Below, piece after piece: positions 1-7,400 of a DNA stretch of 9,741 bases. The translations under genes and the position numbers were made by a program. The stretch comes from an uncultured Johnsonella sp. (GTDB lineage: Bacteria > Bacillota > Clostridia > Lachnospirales > Lachnospiraceae). The stretch is from positions 1 to 9,741 of the forward strand of contig CAJPUK010000087.1 of the NCBI GenBank assembly GCA_905373785.1. Reading direction: 5' to 3'. The notes under the pieces were generated by a model. That model was not told the origin of the DNA. It searched no databases and saw only the letters and a program-made list of their open reading frames with translations. Numbering within the stretch: the first letter of the stretch is position 1; every line of letters begins with the position of its first letter.

Positions 1-183
1 AATCAAGGTTGCCAAAATATCTGCAAAATACATTACATCCTAAACCTAAAACAACATAAATCATTATTTTGTTGGCTGAAATATTGAATTTTCAATGTAC
101 TAACCCATTTGGGGTGTGGGAAGTTTGAGTAAATATATATAGGTTTTAGCAACAGTTATTAGAAACAAGTAAGAAAGGCACTT

Positions 184-867
184 ATGAAAAAGATAAAAAT
201 GTATCTAATGCTAATAATGATTTTATTGGTAAGTATGGTAAGTACAGCTTGTATGTGGACTAAGGAAGGATATGTATATTCTGCTGTTAGATATATGGAA
301 AAAAAGTATAGTGAAACTTTTGTTGATGCATATATGTTTACTAAAAATTCAGTAATTATGTCTCCGAAAAAAAATACAAGAATGCAAGTTTTCGCTGAAT
401 ATAGAGATTTTAGTGGTAATGGTAAAAAAGAATGGGGGGACAACTACCTATACTATCTTCATATGGATGAGATATATAATGATGCAAAAGGGGTTGCTGA
501 TTCAGTATATGAAAACAGTAAGATATATATCCATATAAACGGCATTACCAATAACTTTAAATTGAATACAGATATATTAGAATTGTATAAACGAGGCACA
601 TTTACTACGTATATATATACAGACAAGGATATAGAACATAAAGAAGATGATGCTATAAAAATAAAACAGGGTATGTATGATAAGCAAATGTATGGAATAG
701 TTAGTATTAATTATTTGAGGAAAGAAGATTTTGATAAAATGTCTGAAGACAAAATAGATGAAGTTGCAATGAAGGGTGCATATAATGTTGAGACTAATTT
801 GTATATGAGAGATAGAGAACAAGACATAGAATGGAGGTATGGAGATTTTAATGAAGATTTGGAGTAG
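184..867 (+). CDS. Predicted surface lipoprotein, candidate immunity protein for the adjacent lipase
   Basis: This 227-residue protein starts with a classic lipoprotein signal: MKKIK, a hydrophobic stretch at residues 6-19, then V-S-T-A-C with C23 as the predicted lipidated cysteine. Serine at -3 is less common than leucine but fits the general lipobox pattern. The start has an AAAGG-type site at 174-178, 5 nt upstream of the ATG. The mature part is charged and rich in Tyr, Asp and Lys, with no membrane span, so it should be anchored on the outer face of the membrane. Residues 32-47 (Y-S-A-V-R-Y-M-E-K-K-Y-S-E-T-F-V) resemble a 'YxxKYxExF' opening I associate with small Firmicutes lipoproteins of unknown function. 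It lies just upstream of a predicted T7-secreted lipase. By analogy with the TilA lipoprotein that neutralises the S. aureus phospholipase TslA, an immunity role is the best guess. That role rests on position and topology, not on recognised homology. Confidence 0.8.
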   Translation: MKKIKMYLMLIMILLVSMVSTACMWTKEGYVYSAVRYMEKKYSETFVDAYMFTKNSVIMSPKKNTRMQVFAEYRDFSGNGKKEWGDNYLYYLHMDEIYNDAKGVADSVYENSKIYIHINGITNNFKLNTDILELYKRGTFTTYIYTDKDIEHKEDDAIKIKQGMYDKQMYGIVSINYLRKEDFDKMSEDKIDEVAMKGAYNVETNLYMRDREQDIEWRYGDFNEDLE

Positions 868-1040
868 TGCTAAAAAGTAGAGAGATATAAGGTAAAGATA
901 AGTATAGGGTAAAGAAGTTTTTAGTAGTAAAAATAGACGAGAATAGGATATTATATACTTGAGTTGTTTATTTACATAATAATAGAAATTCATGATTATG
1001 ATGTCATGTGGAAAGAAGAATAATTTAAAGGAGTAAAATA

Positions 1041-2618
1041 ATGGGAGAAAATTCAGCAGTACCCAGTGATAGAAATTATGTTAGTGAAGGAACGATAATA
1101 AATGAGGTTTTTTATAATGAAGTTTTATATTTGCCATTATATAAGATCAATGTTCGTGATAATGCTAATATAAAAGATGTATTAAAAAGTGCTAAAGAAT
1201 ATATGTCTACATTAGACAACAAGGAGCAAAAAGCTCTAAAAGAACAAGTTGAATATTTAGAAGGTATGATAGAGCATAATGAAGACCTCAAAGATGTTAC
1301 TATAAGCAATATGAGCTGGAAGGATAATGATAATGATGGAAAGAAAGATCACCCTCCTTTAGGTATGCAGGCAGCAGTGTTTACAAAAGGCGATGAGGTA
1401 AATATTGTATATAGAGGTACACCTGACGGTTCATGGATAGATAATGCGGAGATAGTTATAGGTGGGATGTTTTACGCCTTAAACTATGTAGATAAAAACG
1501 GAAAAGTGTATAAACATTTATCCCCTATGCAAGTAGAGGCTCTTAAATATATGGATACAGTGCTTAAAAAAAACAGAGATAAATGGGATGATAAAATTCT
1601 TACAGTAGGTGGACATTCTAAGGGAGATTCATTGGCAGCTTTGGCAATGATGGTACATGGTGATAAATTTGATCTGTGTTTTGGAATAAATGGTCCAGGG
1701 GTGTCACCTGAAACACTTAAGGATATATTAAGAAACATAGGTGAAGAAAAGTTTTATGAATATCAGAATAAAATGTATAAGTTAAATGAAGCTAATGACT
1801 ATGTAAATCCCTTTGGTGTTCCGCTTTATAAATCTGAAAACATAAGGTGGTATAAAGGTTTTTATCCTTTATGGGCTATAGATAAAGCTCACTATGTCAG
1901 TCCGATTTATAATATAGAAACAGGAGAACTTGCAAATTTTGTTGAAAATCAGGGGGTTATGGGAGTATTTGTAAGAGACCTTTATTTAAAGGTGGAAAAG
2001 TTAGATCCCCGTGAGAGAGAAGCACCATGTTATGGAATTATGTCAATATTACAATTTTTCATTAATAAAGAACTTCCTGTAGGAAAAGATATACGTTTTT
2101 ATATGTATCTTATCAAAAAATTGAACATAATAATACTAGATGTAACTGACATATTTTTATCCACTTTAGATGATTATATAAAAAGAATTAACAAAGAAAA
2201 TCCAATAATAGATTTACTGCCACTCATAGTCTTCATTAAGGGTGCAAAAATTGCACTTGATCATAATAAAATAGATATGTTAGATGCATTACAGCATTTA
2301 CCGGTAGACCGTAATTATAAAACCGAAAAAGTAGCAATCAGCTATCGTAAAGTAGAAGGGCTTATTACAAAGCTTGATAATTATATTCTAGACTTGGACA
2401 GTAAGTATATACAAGCAGTTGAAGATATAAAAAGTTGGCTTGCCGGTGTAAAAGAAATAGGTGCTGGTAGTAGGAGGCTAGAGATAGCTATAAAAAACTA
2501 CAAAGACATAAAAAAAGGACTTGAAACCTATAAAGACTTATTAAACCAATATAAAGCCTGCTGCGAAGAAACCGAAGACAGGTTTATAAAAAATCTTCAA
2601 GGAACAGCAACAGCATAA
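1041..2618 (+). CDS. TslA-like T7SS lipase/phospholipase effector with C-terminal WXG-like hairpin
   Basis: This 525-residue protein has no signal peptide. The start is set by AAAGGAG at 1027-1033, 7 nt before the ATG. Residues ~20-300 form an alpha/beta hydrolase of the lipase-3/DUF2974 (Mbeg1-like) type. They contain VYRGT at 123-127 (oxyanion-side strand), a G-H-S-K-G nucleophile elbow at 191-195 with S193, a probable acid D253 in N-D-Y-V, and a probable H284 in A-H-Y-V. A D-x-D-x-D-G-x-x-D loop lies at 95-103. Residues ~330-420 look helical. Residues ~425-520 look like two long amphipathic helices around a turn containing W466-x-x-G469, which recalls WXG100/LXG secretion domains. An N-terminal lipase plus C-terminal helical targeting domain is the reverse order described for TslA of S. 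aureus, a T7-secreted phospholipase A. The T7SS operon 76 bp downstream and the lipoprotein upstream fit this. The lipase fold is confident; the substrate and the secretion route are inferred. Confidence 0.82.
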   Translation: MGENSAVPSDRNYVSEGTIINEVFYNEVLYLPLYKINVRDNANIKDVLKSAKEYMSTLDNKEQKALKEQVEYLEGMIEHNEDLKDVTISNMSWKDNDNDGKKDHPPLGMQAAVFTKGDEVNIVYRGTPDGSWIDNAEIVIGGMFYALNYVDKNGKVYKHLSPMQVEALKYMDTVLKKNRDKWDDKILTVGGHSKGDSLAALAMMVHGDKFDLCFGINGPGVSPETLKDILRNIGEEKFYEYQNKMYKLNEANDYVNPFGVPLYKSENIRWYKGFYPLWAIDKAHYVSPIYNIETGELANFVENQGVMGVFVRDLYLKVEKLDPREREAPCYGIMSILQFFINKELPVGKDIRFYMYLIKKLNIIILDVTDIFLSTLDDYIKRINKENPIIDLLPLIVFIKGAKIALDHNKIDMLDALQHLPVDRNYKTEKVAISYRKVEGLITKLDNYILDLDSKYIQAVEDIKSWLAGVKEIGAGSRRLEIAIKNYKDIKKGLETYKDLLNQYKACCEETEDRFIKNLQGTATA

Positions 2619-2631
2619 GTATTATACTTAT
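2615..2631. repeat. 17-bp perfect palindrome over the lipase stop codon
   Basis: ATAAGTATTATACTTAT is an 8-1-8 perfect inverted repeat that includes the TAA stop of the lipase gene. As RNA it could form a 7-bp stem with a 3-nt loop, but the following sequence (AAGTTTAGTTTT) is only a poor U-tract. It may be a weak attenuator, an RNA-stability element or a protein-binding site between cargo and machine genes. Chance is possible in such AT-rich DNA. Confidence 0.4.
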
Positions 2632-2660
2632 AAGTTTAGTTTTATAGAATACATAATAAA

Positions 2661-2666
2661 GAAAGG
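2661..2666 (+). promoter_or_regulatory. Displaced Shine-Dalgarno-like GAAAGG upstream of the EssA-like gene
   Basis: GAAAGG is the best ribosome-binding match before the EssA-like gene, but it ends 28 nt upstream of the ATG at 2695. No ATG, GTG or TTG lies at usable spacing. The only nearer purine run, AAAGAG at 2677-2682, is 12 nt from the ATG and weak. Either initiation there is poor or unusual, or the 5' end of the gene has been remodelled. Confidence 0.3.
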
Positions 2667-2694
2667 TCCGGCTGGCAAAGAGCTACACACAAAT

Positions 2695-3117
2695 ATGTCC
2701 CACATAAACACAAACTCTAAACTAAATCTTGATACGGATGTTTTAAATCAGAAAAATTATAATAATAATCAGGCTTTTACCGACAGCTTTGATGTGGATA
2801 TACTGACAGAGGATGCCGGAAAGCTATTTAAGAGTGCAGAGGCTAAAGAGCTTGAAAGTATGGATTTATTAAGGCAGGGTCTTTGGATCGGTACTTTAGA
2901 TACTAAAATCAATGTAAGCTTGAACCTTCAAAAGGAAGTTGAAGAAAGCAATATATTTGCCACAAGTCCCAAGTACTACAAGATAAATATACTTAATTCC
3001 AATACAAATGAAAAAAGCTACTTTTATGTATTTATTTTTTCGCTGTGGTTTGTGTTTCTTATTCTTTTTGCAGTTTATCTAAGGTCGAGGAGTAAAAGCA
3101 ATGCAGATAACATTTAA
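2695..3117 (+). CDS. essA: EssA-like T7SS membrane protein
   Basis: This 140-residue protein has an Asn- and Asp-rich soluble N-terminal part of about 108 residues, a single transmembrane helix at residues 109-129 and a basic tail beginning R-S-R-S-K-S. Basic residues after the span suggest C-terminus inside and N-terminal domain outside. Size, single C-terminal span and position as first gene before the EsaB-like, EssB and EssC genes match EssA (YueC in B. subtilis). I see no strong sequence motif, so the name rests mostly on synteny and topology. Unlike the EssA of S. aureus as I know it, there is no N-terminal signal peptide, and no upstream in-frame start codon would add one. The start is uncertain: the ribosome binding site is poor (see 2661-2666), and the next in-frame Met is M56. 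The 3' end overlaps the next gene by 17 bp. Confidence 0.65.
   Translation: MSHINTNSKLNLDTDVLNQKNYNNNQAFTDSFDVDILTEDAGKLFKSAEAKELESMDLLRQGLWIGTLDTKINVSLNLQKEVEESNIFATSPKYYKINILNSNTNEKSYFYVFIFSLWFVFLILFAVYLRSRSKSNADNI
3087..3092 (+). promoter_or_regulatory. Ribosome binding site of the EsaB-like gene, inside the upstream gene
   Basis: GAGGAG lies 8 nt before the ATG at 3101 and within the last codons of the EssA-like gene. It confirms the overlapping start and suggests translational coupling of the two genes. Confidence 0.7.
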
Positions 3118-3361
3118 TCTACAAATAGCTTCTATAAATGTTGAATTATGTATGGAAAGCAATAATATAATAGATCGTGCATTTAGGGAAATTGTAAAGC
3201 AGCAGGAAATACTGAAAATGATGAGTATAGATTTTTATTATTCATATATGCAAAAGAGACTTGTAAGTGCATATTTTACTTTGGAAGAGGCAGGTATAGT
3301 CTCGGGGGATAAGTTAACAGCGGTATGTAACGGAAAGGTACTAAATGGAAAGCACATATAA
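3101..3361 (+). CDS. esaB: EsaB/YukD-like ubiquitin-fold T7SS protein
   Basis: This 86-residue protein has the size and layout of the EsaB/YukD family (about 80 residues), small cytoplasmic ubiquitin-like proteins of Firmicutes T7SS loci. It opens with a beta-hairpin pattern (I-T-F-N-L-Q-I then N-V-E-L-C-M), followed by a helix (residues ~22-33). It ends with A-G-I-V-S-G-D-K-L-T-A-V, matching the 'I-x-x-G-D-x-L' strand at the C-terminus of ubiquitin-like folds and of S. aureus EsaB. In S. aureus, EsaB is needed for secretion, and its role is usually described as regulatory or accessory to the machine. The start overlaps the previous gene by 17 bp and carries a good GAGGAG site. Its last 17 bp overlap EssB. 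Individual residues diverge a lot from the model proteins, so the name rests on fold pattern plus synteny. Confidence 0.78.
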   Translation: MQITFNLQIASINVELCMESNNIIDRAFREIVKQQEILKMMSIDFYYSYMQKRLVSAYFTLEEAGIVSGDKLTAVCNGKVLNGKHI

Positions 3362-4436
3362 ACTTAGGATAAAAAACTCACAAATAAATATAAAAAAAGA
3401 TAAAAGATTTTTACTCAGCTTTCCATGCAAACATCTTTTAGACTGTAGCATAGAAGAGACTGAAGATGAGAGTATATTTATATTTGATCTAAGTGAACAA
3501 AGTAAGTTCAGTGAAGCTTTAGACCTAAAGTTAAAGGATAAGTACAGGCTGCTTTATAATGTAGCGGAGCTTAACACCATAAGTGACAGATATATTGTAG
3601 ATATAAGACCGGATAATTTAGTCTATGATGTAAACTTGATTCCCTCATTACTTTTTAGGGATAAGACAAGAGTGAATGAGGAAGATAGATTTTTACCCCG
3701 TTATAAAGCATTAGTAGCCTATGTATTAAAACCGAATTTAGGTTTTGAGGATTATTATGTAGGCGGAAATGAATTTTATATAAAGCACAAGGAGCTTAAA
3801 CAGCTTGCAGGTATAGAAAGTACCAAAGATTTAAGAGCATGGCTTTTGTCAATGTATAAGTTCCGGGAAGAGTATATAAATACTAAAACCAAGAGTATTT
3901 CTATAAGAAATTATAAACTTATAAAAGTTTTTATGCCTATTATGTTAGGGCTTACTGTATCAAGCTTTGCCTACTCATTATATTTATATAAATATGATTT
4001 TGTATTTAAGGACAGAATTATCAAGGCACATCAGCTTTATCTGTCCATGGATTATGTAAAGCTTGAAGAAAGCCTACAGAATATAAAACTTGACAGACTT
4101 CCCACAGAATCTAAGTACATACTTGCAAGAGCCTATGTATCTACGGAAGGACTTACCCCAAAGCAAAGGGAGAATGTTCTGTCGGCTATGAGCCTTAATA
4201 TTGACAGCCATGTATATGATTTTTGGATTTTAATAGGCAGGCTTAAGTTTGCGGAGGCTATAGATATGGCAAAGAGGCTTGGAGATAAGGAAATGCTGCT
4301 TTTTGCCTATATTAAAGAGTTTAACTATTTAAAAGCGGATCTTAGTAAAAGCGGTGAGGAGAAGGCGGCTCGCATATCTGAACTTGAAAAGCTTATAGAG
4401 GAAATGAAAAAGACTACAGAAAATGTAAATCAATAG
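3345..4436 (+). CDS. essB: EssB, T7SS pseudokinase-like membrane protein
   Basis: This 363-residue protein has a cytoplasmic domain (residues ~1-193), one transmembrane helix (V195-Y215, preceded by basic residues) and an extracytoplasmic helical domain (~216-363) ending in a Lys/Glu-rich, possibly coiled-coil tail. This is the EssB (YukC) plan, in which the N-terminal domain has a catalytically dead protein-kinase fold and the protein dimerises and contacts EssC. The motif I-R-P-D-N-L-V-Y-D at residues 87-95 recalls the kinase-like 'P-x-N-L-x-x-D' region retained in the family. The start at 3345 has GGAAAGG at 3332-3338, 6 nt upstream, inside the EsaB-like gene. The protein is somewhat shorter than S. 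aureus EssB (about 440 residues), and the difference appears to be in the C-terminal tail. EssC begins 18 bp downstream. The family call is confident from architecture and neighbours. Confidence 0.9.
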   Translation: MESTYKLRIKNSQINIKKDKRFLLSFPCKHLLDCSIEETEDESIFIFDLSEQSKFSEALDLKLKDKYRLLYNVAELNTISDRYIVDIRPDNLVYDVNLIPSLLFRDKTRVNEEDRFLPRYKALVAYVLKPNLGFEDYYVGGNEFYIKHKELKQLAGIESTKDLRAWLLSMYKFREEYINTKTKSISIRNYKLIKVFMPIMLGLTVSSFAYSLYLYKYDFVFKDRIIKAHQLYLSMDYVKLEESLQNIKLDRLPTESKYILARAYVSTEGLTPKQRENVLSAMSLNIDSHVYDFWILIGRLKFAEAIDMAKRLGDKEMLLFAYIKEFNYLKADLSKSGEEKAARISELEKLIEEMKKTTENVNQ

Positions 4437-4454
4437 CAAAGGGAAGTTTTTTAG

Positions 4455-7400
4455 ATGACAAGCCTTATATTATATAATGATAAAAAGTATATAGAATTAT
4501 CAATTAAGAGTAAGATAACGGTTGACAAAGCCGTATTTGCTTCAAAAGAAGACCTGTGCATAAGTCCTGCTTTAGAAAAAGACAGCTATACAAAGGGTGA
4601 GGAAGATATAAAGTCCGGTAATACTCGAAAGGTAGAAGATATAAGTATCAATTCTCTAAGTTTGGAAGATTTTTCAAAGTCAAATACTGATAAAATAATG
4701 CCTCTTCTTTTTGAGAATGTGCCGTATCAAAGATATTATCTAAAAAATATCATAAGAATATCGGCTGATGAAGATGCCGATATAGTAATAAAAGATAAGA
4801 GTATAGACCTAATTCTTGAAGGACTTAAGTTAAATATTTTATCAGGAAATGTATATGTTAATGCTGTTATTAAAGAAAGGGGGATTTATAAGCTTGACAA
4901 GGGTACAATGATTTTTTTCCCTGAGCTCAAGATAAATCTATATGATTCTTTTATAGAGATTTCTTCTAATAGCTACAAAACCTCCTTGCAGGCTGTACTT
5001 GAGGAGTATTCTGTATTTGACGGTTTTCCCGTATATAAAAAAGCCCCCAGAATAAGAAAATCCTTACCAACTGACAGTGAGGATATTAAAAATCCTAAAA
5101 CCAAGGAAGAAAAGCCTAAGTTTGATATGGCAAAGCGTATAGCAATGCCTCTTCTTACTATGCTTATGACGGTGGGTGTCAGTATAGTCTTAAAAAGAGG
5201 TATGTATATACTTATGAGTGTAAGTACCTTTATTTTGAGTATTGTATTTTCCGTATATACCTCCATACAGGAAGGTAAGGAGTTTAAGGAAAGAGAGCTT
5301 AAGAGGGTAAAAAACTATGAAAAGTATCTGCTTGCAAAAAGAAAGGCACTGCACAGGCTTTATTTAAAACAAAAGGAAGCACTGGAGTTTACTTATCCAA
5401 GTATACAGAGTATAGAGAAAATGATAGCTGGGTATTCTGACAGGATATATGAAAGAGGTTTTGATGACAGTGATTTTTTACATATCTCCTTAGGAAAGTC
5501 CAAAATGAAGTCAAGCTACAATATAAGCTACAGTGAAGATATAGAGTCCTTGGAAGAAGAAAGGCTTAAAGATGAAGCAAAAAGTCTATATGAAAAGTAT
5601 TCTTATATAGAAGATCTACCTATGGTGGTGGATCTTAAAAATGCCAATCTCGGTTTGGTCGGTGAAAAGCCCTATGTGCATAAACTTATCAAAAGCATTA
5701 TAACTCGGCTTTGTTTTTTCCACAGTTACCATGACCTTGAAATAATCATGTTTGTAGACGAAGAGTTTGAGAAGGAATTTGAAGCCTTTTCTTATTATCC
5801 TCATTTTAAATTAAAAGATGTCAATGTAAGAACCTTGGTATATGCCGATAATCACAGTGAGCAGGTGCTTTCAAGTATGAGCGGTATATTAAAGGGCAGG
5901 AAAAATAAGTTAAATGAAGAAAAAAAGGATATAAAGTTCTTACCGCACTATGTATTTATCGTAGATGATCCCAAATTCATTATGGATAATTCCGTTATGG
6001 AGTATATACAGGAGTTTGATAAAAGAATGGGTGTTTCTTTGATCTTTTCAAGTGATGATAAAAGTAAACTTGCCGAGAATATAAAAACGGTTCTTATAAT
6101 AGAAGGAAAAGAATTTGCGACATTGTTACTTAATGAGGGGAACTTAATATCCAAGGAGCTTTTGCTTGAGGACTCTTCGAAAGTTGATACGGAGTTTATG
6201 GCAAGAAGGCTTAATGCACTTGAGCATATAAAGGGTAGCAGCAGTCGTATACCTGAGAGCCTAAGCTTTTTTGATATGTATGAGGTAGGAAGCCCTAAAG
6301 AATTAAAAATCCTTGAAAGATGGAACAAAAGCCTGATATATAAGTCTATGGCTGTGCCGCTCGGTTTAAGAGCCGAGAAGGATATAGTATATCTTAATTT
6401 GCATGAAAAAGCCCATGGTCCTCATGGACTGGTAGCCGGAACTACCGGCTCCGGTAAGTCGGAGATCATACAAAGCTTTATCCTCTCACTTGCAGTAAAT
6501 TTTCATCCCTACGATATAGGATTTTTGCTTATAGACTATAAGGGGGGAGGTATGGCGAATTTATTTGCAAAGCTGCCTCATTTGCTCGGAACTATAACAA
6601 ACCTGGACGGAAGCGAGAGTTTAAGGGCGCTTGCTTCTATACGAAGTGAACTGGCAAGAAGGCAGACCTTGTTTAATGAAGCCGAGGTCAATAATATTAA
6701 TGATTATACAAAACTGTATAAGGCAGGTAAACTAAAGAAGCCCCTGCCTCATTTGCTTATAATCTCGGATGAGTTTGCACAGCTTAAGCAGGAACAACCG
6801 GATTTTATGACGGAGCTTGTGTCTACTGCAAGAATCGGAAGAAGCTTGGGTGTGCATTTAATACTTGCCACACAAAAACCCTCAGGTGTGGTCAATGACC
6901 AGATCTGGTCAAACTCCAAGTTCAAGCTTGCATTAAAGGTGCAAAACAGTGCAGACAGTAAGGAGGTTATTAAAACTGAAGATGCCGCCCATATAACTCA
7001 GGCGGGAAGGGCGTATCTGCAGGTAGGTAACAATGAGATCTATGAGCTTTTTCAGTCGGCTTGGAGCGGTGCACCCTACTTTGAGAGGAAAGAATTAAGT
7101 TTTGACAGCAGCATATATAGGATCAATAAAATAGGGCAAAAGGTTTTGCTAAGTGATTTGGAAGAAGAGTATAAAAAAGAAACTAAGCCGAGTACTGAAC
7201 TTGATGTAAGTGTAGACTATATAAGGAAGGTTTATGACGGATTAAATATTGAAGACATTGAAAGACCTTGGCTTGAACCTTTGAAGGATAATATATTAAA
7301 TCCCTATGTAACAAAGTATTTGGAAGCTCCTTTTGATGTGGCACTTAAGCCTGATTTAAGTATGAAGGCTCATATAGGACTTGCCGACATACCGGATAAG

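Noticed and set aside
1..158. Possible 3' end of an upstream gene
   Set aside because: Several frames stay open for only 13-28 codons from the edge. None can be preferred, and no terminator follows.
159..443. 94-codon minus-strand open frame
   Set aside because: It is a shadow of the lipoprotein gene, with a low-complexity hydrophobic translation.
959..985. TTGAGT and TAATAG as a promoter for the lipase
   Set aside because: The spacing is only 15 bp and both hexamers are weak. AT-rich DNA gives such matches everywhere.
577..993. 138-codon minus-strand open frame rich in Phe, Ile, Leu and Tyr
   Set aside because: It is antisense to the lipoprotein gene and the gap after it. The hydrophobic composition is the expected mirror of AT-rich coding DNA, and the plus-strand gene has a ribosome binding site and lipobox.
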